From: Terasakiella sp. SH-1
GTDB lineage: Bacteria; Pseudomonadota; Alphaproteobacteria; Rhodospirillales; Terasakiellaceae
NCBI RefSeq assembly: GCF_004564135.1
Contig: NZ_CP038255.1
Location: forward strand, 218,501 to 282,500
Direction of reading: 5' to 3'
Length of the DNA stretch: 64,000 bases
Shown here: one piece after another, positions 10,026 to 18,695 of the stretch
How the letters are laid out: every line of letters begins with the position of its first letter
Numbering within the stretch: position 1 is the stretch's first letter
Made by a program: the position numbers and the translations under genes
The notes under the pieces: model-generated
What the model saw: only the letters and a program-made list of their open reading frames with translations
Databases searched by the model: none
What the model was told of the DNA's origin: nothing

Positions 10026-10421
10026 TCAATTGACCGTATGGGCTTCAAAGGGGCTATCCAGCAGGAATGTGGGAATGGTCACATGCAAACGTTCTCCGGC
10101 GGAACTGATCATCTCATATGATCCGCCCATAAACCCGCTGGGGGTTTGTAAGGGCACACCGCTGGTATATTCATAAGAACCACCGGGTTCCAACAGGGGT
10201 TGTTCACCCACAACACCTTCGCCACGGACCTCTTGAGTCCGCCCCAGGCCATCGGTAATTTTCCAATAGCGTGAAATCAATTGAATGGACTCATATCCAT
10301 CATTTTTGATTTCAATATGATAGGCCCAGACAAAAGTGCTTTTTTCCGGATCAGATTCATCTTCCAGAAAAATCGGTTCGACCGCAACGGTCACCATACG
10401 GGTGGTTTCTTCAAATTTCAT
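10026..10421 (-). CDS. apaG: ApaG-family protein (FN3-like fold)
   Basis: ApaG, 131 residues from ATG 10421. Typical family segments are visible: a VWAYHIEIKNDG strand, LISRYWKITDGLGR, then GEGVVGEQPLLEPG and YTSGVPLQTPSGFMGGSYEM. The domain is an immunoglobulin/FN3-like fold found alone in bacteria and in eukaryotic F-box proteins. The gene is linked to cobalt and magnesium phenotypes and to Ap4A metabolism in enterobacteria, but its molecular role is not settled. The frame extends upstream to 10499 into the thioesterase gene, but the 10421 start matches the family length. It is downstream of two thioesterase genes on the same strand. Confidence 0.93.
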   Translation of the reverse strand: MKFEETTRMVTVAVEPIFLEDESDPEKSTFVWAYHIEIKNDGYESIQLISRYWKITDGLGRTQEVRGEGVVGEQPLLEPGGSYEYTSGVPLQTPSGFMGGSYEMISSAGERLHVTIPTFLLDSPFEAHTVN

Positions 10422-10449
10422 AGATAATATGATGGGGGCTTCTTGGAGA

Positions 10450-10860
10450 TTAGGCAACAAAGAAATGGGCTCGTGCAGTGGCAACCGGGCGATTTTCATC
10501 TTTTTGCCAGGCAGTCACCCGTACATTGGCGATGCGTTTGCCCTGTTTGATGATTTGGGCACGGGCATAGGTTGCGTGATGAAGGGCCGGGCGCAGGTAA
10601 TCGACCGAGATATTGATGATACGAGGGGGGACAGCCTCTTCACCCAAGGCATCCAGTAGGTGAAAAGAAGCAGCATGTTCCATCAATCCGGCAACCACAC
10701 CGCCATGAACGGCACCGATAATTTCGTTACCGATATTGTCCCGGTTTTCTTTTAAAACAGTCAGCAGACCCTGAGTATCTTCATACAGGGTCAGTCCGAC
10801 AAAATCGGCATAAGGGATACTGTCGTTTAAAGGAGAAAGGCGCAAATGTGGTTTCATCAC
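10450..10860 (-). CDS. PaaI-family hotdog thioesterase
   Basis: A 136-residue single-hotdog protein of the PaaI/YdiI type. The active-site loop is seen in IIGAVHGGVVAGLMEHAAS, where the HGG turn and following acidic residue are typical, and a central strand reads NISVDYLRPA. Such enzymes hydrolyse acyl-CoA or aryl-CoA thioesters; the substrate cannot be predicted here. The start overlaps the stop of the upstream thioesterase gene by 4 bp, suggesting the two hotdog proteins are made together and could form a hetero-oligomer (inference). Confidence 0.88.
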   Translation of the reverse strand: MMKPHLRLSPLNDSIPYADFVGLTLYEDTQGLLTVLKENRDNIGNEIIGAVHGGVVAGLMEHAASFHLLDALGEEAVPPRIINISVDYLRPALHHATYARAQIIKQGKRIANVRVTAWQKDENRPVATARAHFFVA

Positions 10861-11306
10861 TGTTCCTCGCCCGCCTGGAGTTGAAAATGACCGTTTGTTT
10901 TAAAGCTTCCCAAGGCGGTGGTGAGTTGTCTTTGTTCCTCTCCTTGCCAGGCAAAGCCGCGTACAAAGGCAATGTCGTCATCAAAATGGAAACATTCAGC
11001 TTCGGCATAAAGGGGGCTATCAGCGCAGGCCGGGGTTAAATGGTCCAGACGTAAGTCTAATGTTGCTACAGTTCGTCCCTCAGGATAAATGGAAGAGGCA
11101 ACGGTTCCACATAAAGTATCAAGCAAGGTGGTGACAATGGCACTATGTAACAGGTTTTTGGCTGGGTTGCAGATCAATTCGGGACGGGGGCTTAATCTCA
11201 TGCGGCCTTTGCCTTGTTCCAGATTGTCAAATTTCAGACCGAGTTTTTTACAATGGGGTAAATTCTCTACGGTTGTGCGCATGAAATCATGAAGGGCAAT
11301 GGACAT
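10857..11306 (-). CDS. PaaI-like thioesterase, second copy
   Basis: A 149-residue hotdog-fold protein from ATG 11306 (MSIALHDFMRTT), which has AGGAAAG upstream; the longer frame to 11459 runs into the divergent response regulator gene and is rejected. The motif NLLHSAIVTTLLDTLCGTV aligns with the catalytic HGG loop of the neighbour, but here the residues are LHSA, so the HGG turn is altered. TLDLRLDHLTPA matches the conserved strand. This may be a substrate-specific variant or a partner subunit rather than an independent enzyme. It is head-to-head with the regulator at 11451. Confidence 0.82.
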   Translation of the reverse strand: MSIALHDFMRTTVENLPHCKKLGLKFDNLEQGKGRMRLSPRPELICNPAKNLLHSAIVTTLLDTLCGTVASSIYPEGRTVATLDLRLDHLTPACADSPLYAEAECFHFDDDIAFVRGFAWQGEEQRQLTTALGSFKTNGHFQLQAGEEQ

Positions 11307-11450
11307 GTGCTTCTTTCCTGACAAGTCGTGATGAAATAATGTATGGTATGCGAACAGTTTTTGTAAAGGCTTTTGTATGCAGGGACGCTTTTGTTTACAT
11401 TTCCGTGGGGAGCTGGCATTCTGTACAACAATTTTGAGAGGAGAGAGTTT

Positions 11451-11819
11451 ATGGCACATCTTTTGATTGTTGATGATGATCGAACTCTTTTACGGGCAAT
11501 GGTTGAGGGGCTGAAGAGAGCAGGCTTTGATGTTCAGGGCGAAGCCAGTGGTCAGGGGGCGCTTGCACAGCTAGAAAGCCATTCGTTTGATCTGTTGATT
11601 ACGGATCTTCTCATGCCGGAAATTGATGGATTGAAAGTGATCGAACAGGCCGTTTCGGCGAACCAAAATATACGGATTCTTGCAATTTCTGGGGGTGGTC
11701 CTGATCGTGATGGTGGGGATTTGCTCGATACCGCTTTGGGGTGCGGAGCCGATGCCATTTTACAAAAACCGTTTAAACCAGATGAATTTATTCAGACGGT
11801 TCAGGCGTTGTTGCGCTAA
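11451..11819 (+). CDS. single-domain response regulator (CheY/Spo0F type)
   Basis: A 122-residue receiver with no output domain. Conserved features: IVDDD acidic pocket, phosphosite in ITDLLMPEIDG, switch Ser in AISGGG and Lys in QKPFKPDEF. The ATG 11451 follows a strong GAGAGGAGAG ribosome site; the frame upstream of it is non-coding. It stands alone, divergent from the thioesterase genes, with no adjacent kinase, so it probably serves a phosphorelay or binds a partner elsewhere in the genome. A glycine and aspartate-rich loop (GGGPDRDGGD) is inserted after the switch serine, which is a little unusual. Confidence 0.92.
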   Translation: MAHLLIVDDDRTLLRAMVEGLKRAGFDVQGEASGQGALAQLESHSFDLLITDLLMPEIDGLKVIEQAVSANQNIRILAISGGGPDRDGGDLLDTALGCGADAILQKPFKPDEFIQTVQALLR

Positions 11820-11828
11820 GCCATTATT

Positions 11829-11895
11829 CGTCGTCTTCGCGAAGGCGGGGACCTCCTTCAGGCGGAAAAAGATCCCCGATCAAGCCGGGGATGAC
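11829..11895. repeat. double-hairpin palindromic repeat, copy 1
   Basis: About 67 bp starting at GTCGTCTTCGCG and ending at CGGGGATGAC. It contains two hairpins; the second is ATCCCCG ATCAAG CCGGGGAT. Related copies occur at 13728, 19531, 33385 and 52782. It lies between a response regulator gene and the convergent aldolase gene and may double as a terminator. Confidence 0.8.
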
Positions 11896-11902
11896 GGTGG
11901 GA

Positions 11903-12610
11903 TTAGGAAGGGAAGGACTTATAAGCTGAAAACCCTTTGCTCCATGGATCACGGCTGTTTGTCGGCTTTTCTTCTCCTAAAGCCCCTTGTTTACCGTAGG
12001 TCTTGAATTTCTCCATCACCTCATCCATTTCCGTATCGCTGAGGATATGAGGCTCGCCCACTTGCAAGGCGGTGAGATATTGTTCACAGAGCAGTTCCAG
12101 TTCCTGTGCGATCTTGAGTGCCTTATCCAGATTGGGTGCGGCCACGATCATACCGTGATTGGCAAGCAGACAAGCGTTGCGGCTTTGCAGCGCTTCAAGG
12201 GCAACGTCTGACAATGCTTGCGTGCCGAAGGTGGCGTAAGGTGCACAGCGCACATTTTTGCCGCCACACACCGCAATCATATAATGAAAGGGGGGCAGGT
12301 CGCGGCGCAGGCAGGCCAGTGTGGTGGCGAACTTGGAATGGGTATGAATGATGGCATTGACGTCTTTGCGTGCGGCCATGATATCGCGGTGAAATAGCCA
12401 TTCGCTGGACGGTTTCCAGCGACCCAGGTAGCTGCCGTCTTCGCGTACCTCGACAATATGGCTGGGGTCTAGCTTATCATAATCCAGCCCGGACGGCGTG
12501 ATGAAAAAGCCGTTTTGGGATCGGGCAGAGACATTGCCGCTGGTGCCCTGATTAATGCCAAGGGCATTCATTTTCAGGGCGGTATCAATGACAGCTTGGC
12601 GCAAGGGCAT
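11903..12610 (-). CDS. ald2: class II aldolase, likely 5-methylthioribulose-1-phosphate aldolase
   Basis: A 235-residue zinc-dependent class II (fuculose-phosphate type) aldolase. The catalytic Glu is E70 in PSSEWLFHRD, and metal ligands are H89 and H91 (IIHTHSKF) and H151 (LANHGMI), matching the fuculose aldolase layout. It overlaps mtnA by one base (TGATG) and follows mtnP-mtnA. In Rhodospirillum rubrum and some E. coli, mtnP or equivalent, mtnA and such an aldolase form the DHAP shunt, splitting methylthioribulose-1-phosphate into DHAP and methylthioacetaldehyde. The dehydratase MtnB shares this fold and remains an alternative, but no other enzymes of the oxygen-dependent salvage route are adjacent. 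Fold is certain; substrate is inferred from context. Confidence 0.82.
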   Translation of the reverse strand: MPLRQAVIDTALKMNALGINQGTSGNVSARSQNGFFITPSGLDYDKLDPSHIVEVREDGSYLGRWKPSSEWLFHRDIMAARKDVNAIIHTHSKFATTLACLRRDLPPFHYMIAVCGGKNVRCAPYATFGTQALSDVALEALQSRNACLLANHGMIVAAPNLDKALKIAQELELLCEQYLTALQVGEPHILSDTEMDEVMEKFKTYGKQGALGEEKPTNSRDPWSKGFSAYKSFPS

Positions 12611-13704
12611 CAGACTTTATCCGGGAACATGGCGGCGAGTGCCTCTTTGGAGGCTTCGGAGACCCCACGTTCCGTAATCAGTCCGGTGACATATTTGGCA
12701 GGGGTGACATCAAAGGCATAATTGCCTGCCGTGCAGCCTTCTGGCGTGATGGTGACGGTGGCAACCGTGCCATCTTTTAAGCGGCCTGTCATTTCGGTGA
12801 CTTCAGTGCCATCGCGCTGTTCAATGGGGATTTCCTTCACCCCATCATCCACCGTCCAGTCAATGGTGGGCGAAGGTAGGCAAACGTAGAAAGGCACGTC
12901 ATTATCATGGGCAGCGAGTGCTTTCAGATACGTGCCGATCTTGTTACACACATCACCGGAGGCCGTGGTGCGGTCCGTGCCGACAAAACAGATATCGACT
13001 TCGCCATGCTGCATCAAATGACCGCCGGCATTATCCACGATCAAGGTGTGCGGCACACCATGATTACCCAGCTCCCATGCGGTGAGGGAGGCCCCTTGAT
13101 TGCGCGGGCGGGTTTCATCGACCCAAACATGAACGGGAATACCCGCATCATGGGCTTTATACATGGGCGATGTTGCCGTCCCCCAATCTACGGTCGCCAG
13201 CCAACCGGCGTTACAGTGGGTGAGGATGTTCACCACCCCTTGCTTGCCCTTTTTCTCCCAAATCTCTTCGATGAGCTTGAGGCCATGATCGCCAATGGAG
13301 GAGTTCTGCGCCACATCATCCTCACAGATTTGCGCCGCAAGTTTGTAAGCCGCTGCTTCGCGCTCGCCTTCTGGCAAGGGCAGGATTTGATCACGCATCT
13401 CATCCAAGGCCCAGCGAAGGTTTACAGCCGTGGGGCGGGTGGCATACAGTTCCTTATAAGCCTGATCAAATCCACCATCAGTGGCATCATGGCGCAAAGC
13501 CAAAGCCATGCCGTAGCCAGCTGTCGCCCCAATCAATGGGGCACCACGCACCAGCATGTCAAAAATGGCATGACAGGCATCAGCCAATGTTTCCATACGC
13601 ACAATTTCATAAGTGTGGGGCAGTTTGGTCTGATCAATAATATTCACCCCCCAGCCATCATGATCCAGCCAAATCGGGCGCGTCGGGATACCGTTAACTT
13701 TCAT
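12610..13704 (-). CDS. mtnA: S-methyl-5-thioribose-1-phosphate isomerase
   Basis: Converts 5-methylthioribose-1-phosphate to 5-methylthioribulose-1-phosphate in methylthioadenosine recycling. The 364-residue protein belongs to the eIF2B-like isomerase family, with the catalytic Cys C164 in [18 protein letters not shown] and Asp D244 in [27 protein letters not shown] is the typical substrate phosphate region. ATG 13704 has AAGGAAC upstream and gives the normal N-terminus; the frame upstream of it is repeat DNA. It lies between mtnP and the class II aldolase on one strand, forming a pathway operon. Confidence 0.95.
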   Translation of the reverse strand: MKVNGIPTRPIWLDHDGWGVNIIDQTKLPHTYEIVRMETLADACHAIFDMLVRGAPLIGATAGYGMALALRHDATDGGFDQAYKELYATRPTAVNLRWALDEMRDQILPLPEGEREAAAYKLAAQICEDDVAQNSSIGDHGLKLIEEIWEKKGKQGVVNILTHCNAGWLATVDWGTATSPMYKAHDAGIPVHVWVDETRPRNQGASLTAWELGNHGVPHTLIVDNAGGHLMQHGEVDICFVGTDRTTASGDVCNKIGTYLKALAAHDNDVPFYVCLPSPTIDWTVDDGVKEIPIEQRDGTEVTEMTGRLKDGTVATVTITPEGCTAGNYAFDVTPAKYVTGLITERGVSEASKEALAAMFPDKV

Positions 13705-13727
13705 GTGCTTGTTCCTTAAATATCCAT

Positions 13728-13797
13728 GTCGTCCTCGCGAAAGGCGGGGACCTTTATCCAATAGGGGAGGGAGATCCCCGATCAAGTCGGGGATGAC
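13728..13797. repeat. double-hairpin palindromic repeat, copy 2
   Basis: About 70 bp from GTCGTCCTCGCG to TCGGGGATGAC with two hairpins, ATCCCCGA TCAAG TCGGGGAT being the stronger. It sits inside the presumed mtnP-mtnA operon, between the mtnP stop and the mtnA start. Confidence 0.82.
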
Positions 13798-13807
13798 ATA
13801 TCGGGTG

Positions 13808-14680
13808 TTATTTCAAAACTCGACCTGCAACCGCATCCAGTTTTTTCATCACTTCTGGATCACGGGCATCGGGTGCTGTGATCAGGGCGTATTCGAGGGC
13901 GTTGTGACAGCCGCTTGGGCAGGGCAGGGGGGCCGCGGCGATTTTCGGGGCGGCAGCCTTGACCAGATTGCGGCCTTTTTCGGCATTTTCCAGCAGGACT
14001 TTGATCACTTGTTCCACGGTCACATCGTCGTGGTCTTCGTGCCAGCAGTCATAATCTGTGACCATGGCGACAGTGGCATAGCCCATCTCGGCTTCACGCG
14101 CCAATTTGGCTTCAGGCATGTTGGTCATTCCGATGACGGAACAGCCCCAACTACGATAGAGGTTTGATTCGGCCTTGGTGGAGAACTGCGGACCTTCCAT
14201 GGCGAGGTAGGTGCCGCCACGGGTATAGTCAATGCCTGTTTCTTTCAGGGCGTCTTCCAGGCAATCAACCAATCGTTTCGATACCGGTTCACCAAAAGCC
14301 ACATGGGCAACACAGCCGGTGCCAAAGAAAGATTTTTCACGGGCAAAGGTGCGGTCAATATAATCATCGGCCAGCACAAAATGCCCCGGTGGCAGTTCTT
14401 CTTTTAAAGAGCCACAGGCTGATACAGATACAATGTCTGTTACGCCTGCACGTTTCATCGCATCAATATTGGCGCGGTAGTTGACCTCAGATGGTGAGAT
14501 TTTATGGCCGCGACCATGGCGGGGTAGAAAACGCATTTGTACGCCATCCAGTTCCCCAAAGAGAATATCGTCAGACACAGTGCCAAAAGGTGACGTGATG
14601 GTCTCCCAACGGGTGTTTTCCAACCCGTCAATTTCATAGATGCCGCTACCACCCATAACGCCGATAATTGTTTCTGACAT
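13808..14680 (-). CDS. mtnP: S-methyl-5'-thioadenosine phosphorylase
   Basis: Cleaves methylthioadenosine with phosphate to adenine and methylthioribose-1-phosphate. The 290-residue protein is a trimeric-type purine nucleoside phosphorylase: [15 protein letters not shown] at the N-terminus, [20 protein letters not shown], the [13 protein letters not shown] substrate loop and [16 protein letters not shown]. The ATG at 14680 is preferred to a TTG two codons upstream. It is the first gene of the mtnP-mtnA-aldolase set. A palindromic repeat separates it from mtnA. Specificity for methylthioadenosine over inosine analogues is inferred from the neighbours. Confidence 0.95.
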   Translation of the reverse strand: MSETIIGVMGGSGIYEIDGLENTRWETITSPFGTVSDDILFGELDGVQMRFLPRHGRGHKISPSEVNYRANIDAMKRAGVTDIVSVSACGSLKEELPPGHFVLADDYIDRTFAREKSFFGTGCVAHVAFGEPVSKRLVDCLEDALKETGIDYTRGGTYLAMEGPQFSTKAESNLYRSWGCSVIGMTNMPEAKLAREAEMGYATVAMVTDYDCWHEDHDDVTVEQVIKVLLENAEKGRNLVKAAAPKIAAAPLPCPSGCHNALEYALITAPDARDPEVMKKLDAVAGRVLK

Positions 14681-14686
14681 ATCCAA

Positions 14687-15181
14687 GAGTCCCTTTGATT
14701 AAATCTGTGTTGGAACGATTTTTGGCATGGAATGGGGTGAAAATCCATGAAAAAGAAAAAAGGTAAGATTCTTTCGTGTGAGCGCTTAAAAAATGGTCAG
14801 TCAGGGCCTGTCATTTGATCAGTTGCTTACGTTGCAATGCACAATAATGCCTTAAAAACATTCAGCTATTGCGAAAAGATACCCATTACTACGCAGAAAA
14901 TTTGAGTGGTTGGTCAAAAAAATGAAAACTTGTGAAATTTGGTCTTGCCAATCGGTTAATTAAGGGTAAAGCTGCTGAATGTGCATTTGAAATTCGGTGA
15001 TCGGTTTCAAAGGTGAAAAGATAATTTTTTAAAAGGCCGTTTGGGTCTTTTTTGACAGGTGTTTCGATAAGTATCTTTGTGGTTAGGGAGCTTAAGTGTC
15101 TGTTTTTAGATGAGGGCAAAACTCATCAGGGCGGACAGTCGGAACATTTTGTTTTTATGTAAATCACGGGAGATTTCTAAC
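14687..15181. other. 495-bp intergenic region upstream of aapJ
   Basis: No convincing gene was seen. The region is AT-rich between divergent mtnP and aapJ, so promoters for both should lie here. A TTGACA hexamer occurs at 15052-15057, but no well-spaced -10 partner was found. A short ATGAG/CTCAT dyad lies in the aapJ leader. A small regulatory RNA cannot be excluded. Confidence 0.4.
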
Positions 15182-16204
15182 ATGAAAAAAACTCTATCTG
15201 TCCTGACAGGTGCATTTGTTGCAACTGCTGTTTCTGCAACAGCTGCCATGGCGGCAAGCACACTGGACACTGTTAAGGCACGTGGCGAATTGCTGTGTGG
15301 TGCTTCAACAGGTCTGCCGGGTTTCTCTCTGCCCGACGAAAAAGGTAACTGGACAGGTCTGGACGCAGATACTTGCCGTGCGGTTGCTGCCGCCGTTCTG
15401 GGTGATGCGAACAAGGTTAAATTCATTCCGTTGACAGCCAAAGAACGTTTCACAGCACTGCAGTCTGGTGAAATTGACGTGCTGTCTCGTAACACAACAT
15501 GGACACATACACGTGATACGTCCTTGGGTCTGAACTTTGCAGGCGTAAACTATTACGACGGTCAGGGCTTCATGGTTCAAAAAGAACTGGGTGTGAAGTC
15601 TGCGCTGGAACTGGATGGCGCATCTGTTTGTATTCAAGCAGGGACAACAACGGAACTGAACCTTGCGGATTATTTCCGTCTTAACGGTATGAAGTTCAGC
15701 CCGGTTGTTTACGATACATCTGACCAAACTGTACAAGGTTTTGCCGCAGGTCGTTGTGACATTTTGACATCTGACCAATCGCAGCTTTATGCGCTTCGCT
15801 CCAAACTGGATGATCCGTCAAAAGCAGTTGTTCTGCCGGAAGTTATTTCCAAAGAACCGCTTGGCCCGGTTGTACGCCAAGGTGATGACCAGTGGTTCAA
15901 TATCGTGAAATGGACATTGTTTGCACTGGTGAACGCTGAAGAAATGGGTGTGACATCTGCTAATGCTGATGACATGCTGAAAAGCACAAACCCAGGTGTT
16001 CAGCGTCTGGTCGGTACATCTGGTGATGCAGGTGCAAAACTGGGCCTTGGTGCAAACTGGGCATATGATGCCGTTAAGCAAGTTGGTAACTACGGCGAAA
16101 TGTTTGACCGTAACGTTGGCCCGAACACACCGCTGCAAATCTCTCGTGGTTTGAATGCGCTGTGGTCTAAAGGTGGCTTGCAGTACGCACCGCCGGTTCG
16201 CTAA
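15182..16204 (+). CDS. aapJ: general L-amino acid ABC transporter, periplasmic binding protein
   Basis: The periplasmic receptor of the Aap system, which takes up a broad range of L-amino acids. The 340-residue protein begins with a cleavable signal peptide (MKKTLSVLTG... ending near AMAAS at about residue 22) followed by the SBP_bac_3 fold, with characteristic LLCGASTGLPGFS, DADTCRAVAAAV and LSRNTTWTHTRD. The ATG 15182 is the signal-peptide start. The permeases and ATPase follow in the standard JQMP order. A hairpin with a T-run between aapJ and aapQ probably lowers expression of the membrane genes relative to the receptor. Confidence 0.95.
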   Translation: MKKTLSVLTGAFVATAVSATAAMAASTLDTVKARGELLCGASTGLPGFSLPDEKGNWTGLDADTCRAVAAAVLGDANKVKFIPLTAKERFTALQSGEIDVLSRNTTWTHTRDTSLGLNFAGVNYYDGQGFMVQKELGVKSALELDGASVCIQAGTTTELNLADYFRLNGMKFSPVVYDTSDQTVQGFAAGRCDILTSDQSQLYALRSKLDDPSKAVVLPEVISKEPLGPVVRQGDDQWFNIVKWTLFALVNAEEMGVTSANADDMLKSTNPGVQRLVGTSGDAGAKLGLGANWAYDAVKQVGNYGEMFDRNVGPNTPLQISRGLNALWSKGGLQYAPPVR

Positions 16205-16233
16205 GAGCTGACGGGTAGACGTATAATTTAGGG

Positions 16234-16294
16234 GTGGGTGTGTTGTGACGCGAGGGAGCCTTCGCAAAGATCAACACACCCACTTTTTCTTTTT
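16234..16294 (+). terminator. intercistronic partial terminator after aapJ
   Basis: A 12-bp perfect stem GTGGGTGTGTTG (16234-16245) / CAACACACCCAC (16272-16283) followed by a T-rich stretch. Position directly after the binding-protein gene fits differential expression in an ABC operon. Confidence 0.75.
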
Positions 16295-16315
16295 ATAAGA
16301 GTTTGGAGTGTGCAT

Positions 16316-17512
16316 ATGTCGCAAGAAAAGAACGACACAGCCACCAAGCCCAAACAAAATTCCTCGGCACTGTATGACCCGCGTGTGCGTGCGGTCGTCT
16401 TTCAATCGCTGTTATTTGCCTTCCTCATCTGGCTGGGCTGGACAATTTTCCAGAACACGCTTCAGAATATGGAAAGCCGGGGGATCACCACGGGCTTTGA
16501 TTTTTTAAGTAATCCCGCCGGCTTTGAAATTTTGATGAGTCTGGTCGACTATGATGCGTCTCATACCTATGGGCGTACCTTCCTTGTCGGCTTGCTCAAT
16601 ACTGTTTTAGTTTCATTCTTAGGCATTATTCTGGCCACAGTGCTTGGTTTTGTGATGGGGGTTGCCCGTCTGTCCAAGAACTGGCTGATTGCCAAAATTG
16701 CATCGGTTTATGTGGAAACCCTGCGCAACATCCCTTTGTTATTGCAGATTTTCTTCTGGTATTTCGCGGTGCTGCAACCATTGCCGAGCCCGCGTGGCAG
16801 TCTGTCAGCTGGTGATGCTATTTTCCTCAATAACCGGGGTCTTTATTTTCCAGAACCTATCGCAGGAGAGGGTTTTAGCGTTGTCTGGATTGCCTTGATC
16901 GTTGGTATTGTGGGGGCGGCCGGCTTATCGCGCTGGTCGACAAAGCGTCAGGAAGAAACGGGTGAACAATTCCCGGCCTTTTGGGCGGGGGCCGGGCTGG
17001 TGCTCGGTTTGCCGTTGCTGGTCTTCCTTGTGATGGGTGCCCCTTTGACGTGGGAAATGCCAGAGCAGACACGCTTTAACCTGAAGGGCGGTGTGCAGGT
17101 CATTCCTGAATTAATCGCGCTTTTGCTGGCTTTATCCACTTATACGGCGGCCTTCATTGCCGAGATCGTGCGTGCCGGTATTTTGGCTGTTCCCCATGGG
17201 CAGACAGAGGCTGCGGAAAGCCTGGGCTTACGTCGCAGTGTGACATTGCGCCAGATCATTATCCCGCAAGCCATGCGCGTGGTGATCCCACCGCTGACCA
17301 GCCAGTATCTCAACCTTGCGAAGAACTCTTCGCTGGCAACGGCCATTGGCTATCCAGATATCGTGAATGTCTTTATGGGGACAACGCTGAACCAGACAGG
17401 TCAGGCGGTTGAAATTGTCGCCATGACCATGGCGGTCTATCTGACCATTAGCCTGATCCTATCGGTTGTGATGAACTGGTATAACAAAGCCATGGCCTTG
17501 AAGGAGCGTTAA
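16316..17512 (+). CDS. aapQ: general L-amino acid ABC transporter, permease AapQ
   Basis: One of two integral membrane subunits of the Aap importer, 398 residues. It has an N-terminal hydrophobic segment (about 25-45), then several TM helices and the His/Glu/Gln/Arg/opine-type permease signature with the EAA loop TEAAESLGLRRSVTLRQIII near residue 310. LNTVLVSFLGIILATVLGFV and ETLRNIPLLLQIFFWY are typical. ATG 16316 has TTGGAG upstream; the frame extends 5' through the terminator hairpin and is not coding there. aapM starts 2 bp after the stop. Confidence 0.95.
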   Translation: MSQEKNDTATKPKQNSSALYDPRVRAVVFQSLLFAFLIWLGWTIFQNTLQNMESRGITTGFDFLSNPAGFEILMSLVDYDASHTYGRTFLVGLLNTVLVSFLGIILATVLGFVMGVARLSKNWLIAKIASVYVETLRNIPLLLQIFFWYFAVLQPLPSPRGSLSAGDAIFLNNRGLYFPEPIAGEGFSVVWIALIVGIVGAAGLSRWSTKRQEETGEQFPAFWAGAGLVLGLPLLVFLVMGAPLTWEMPEQTRFNLKGGVQVIPELIALLLALSTYTAAFIAEIVRAGILAVPHGQTEAAESLGLRRSVTLRQIIIPQAMRVVIPPLTSQYLNLAKNSSLATAIGYPDIVNVFMGTTLNQTGQAVEIVAMTMAVYLTISLILSVVMNWYNKAMALKER

Positions 17513-17513
17513 G

Positions 17514-18617
17514 ATGGGAAAATTTGTCGAAAAAGAAGCGCTCCCGCCGCCCGTATCAACAACGGGTCCGGTTGCGTGGGTACGTCAAAACTTATTGTCC
17601 TCACCGATCAATACAGCGTTGACTCTGGCGACCCTTTATTTGCTGTATGAAACACTCCCGCCGATTTTGGACTGGGCGTTTTTCAGTGCAAACTTCACCG
17701 GTGATGGGCCAAGTGCCTGTAGTGACAGCGGGGCCTGCTGGGTCTTTATTCAAAGTCGTCTTGGTTTCTTCACCTATGGTTTTTATACCGAGGCTGAACG
17801 CTGGCGGGTAGATTTGAGCTTCTTTTTGCTTGCCCTTGTGGTCGTGCCGCAATTCTTTGATCAGGTCTCTAGCGAGATCAAAAAATGGCTGGGTGTTGCA
17901 GGTTTAACCATCCTGCCTGTGATCGTTGGCATTTTGCTCATCGGGGGCTGGTTCGGTCTTCCCCATGTGGAAACACATCAATGGGGCGGCTTGATGCTGA
18001 CATTGGTGCTGTCCTATGTGGGGATCGTGGCGGCCTTGCCCTTTGGTGTGGTGCTGGCCTTGGGCCGTCGTTCTGAAATGCCCATGGTGCGCATGGTTTG
18101 TGTGGCCTTTATTGAACTGTGGCGCGGTGTGCCGTTGATCTCGGTTCTGTTCATGGCCTCTGTGATGCTGCCACTGTTCTTGCCGGAAGGCTGGGATTTT
18201 GAAAAGCTGCTGCGCGCCTTGATCGGGATTACCATGTTCCAGTCGGCTTATATGGCCGAAGTGATCCGTGGGGGGCTGCAAGCCATCCCGAAAGGGCAGT
18301 TTGAAGCTGCTGATTCACTGGGGCTTGGCTATTGGCAGTCCATGGGGTTGATCATTTTACCGCAAGCCTTGAAGCTGGTTATTCCGGGCATTGTGAACAC
18401 CTTTATCGCCCTGTTTAAAGACACCACCCTTGTGTTGATCATTGGTCTGCTGGATGTTTTGGCGACTGTGCAGTCTTCCATCGTCGATCCGGCCTGGGGC
18501 GGGGTGGCGACCGAGGGATACGTATTTGCCGCGTTCTGTTTCTGGGTTTTCTGTTTTGGCATGTCCAAATACAGCCAAGCACTGGAGCGCAAACTTCACA
18601 CCGGACACAAACGCTAA
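17514..18617 (+). CDS. aapM: general L-amino acid ABC transporter, permease AapM
   Basis: The second permease of the Aap complex, 367 residues, forming a heterodimer with AapQ. The conserved permease core includes VALPFGVVLALGRRSEMPMV, IELWRGVPLISVLFM and the EAA loop FEAADSLGLGYWQSMGLIIL. The start at 17514 follows AAGGAG within the aapQ tail and is one base after its stop, so expression is coupled. A 78-bp gap with a hairpin separates it from the ATPase gene. Confidence 0.95.
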   Translation: MGKFVEKEALPPPVSTTGPVAWVRQNLLSSPINTALTLATLYLLYETLPPILDWAFFSANFTGDGPSACSDSGACWVFIQSRLGFFTYGFYTEAERWRVDLSFFLLALVVVPQFFDQVSSEIKKWLGVAGLTILPVIVGILLIGGWFGLPHVETHQWGGLMLTLVLSYVGIVAALPFGVVLALGRRSEMPMVRMVCVAFIELWRGVPLISVLFMASVMLPLFLPEGWDFEKLLRALIGITMFQSAYMAEVIRGGLQAIPKGQFEAADSLGLGYWQSMGLIILPQALKLVIPGIVNTFIALFKDTTLVLIIGLLDVLATVQSSIVDPAWGGVATEGYVFAAFCFWVFCFGMSKYSQALERKLHTGHKR

Positions 18618-18630
18618 TAGCAAATTTCGA

Positions 18631-18651
18631 GTAGCCGGTTTTTCCGGCTAC
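18631..18651. other. intercistronic hairpin between aapM and aapP
   Basis: Perfect 8-bp stem GTAGCCGG / CCGGCTAC around a T5 loop, with no T-run after it. More likely an mRNA-stability or processing element than a terminator. Confidence 0.6.
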
Positions 18652-18695
18652 ATTGAGCATTTGCGCCATGAAAGAGCAAAGAATTAGAGGATAAA

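Noticed and set aside
12907-13719. Long open frame antisense to mtnA
   Set aside because: It lies opposite a well-conserved enzyme gene, has no recognisable domain and no ribosome site; it is a reading-frame shadow.
14747-14818. Short lysine-rich ORF upstream of aapJ
   Set aside because: Only about 20 codons, no conserved features and no supporting context.
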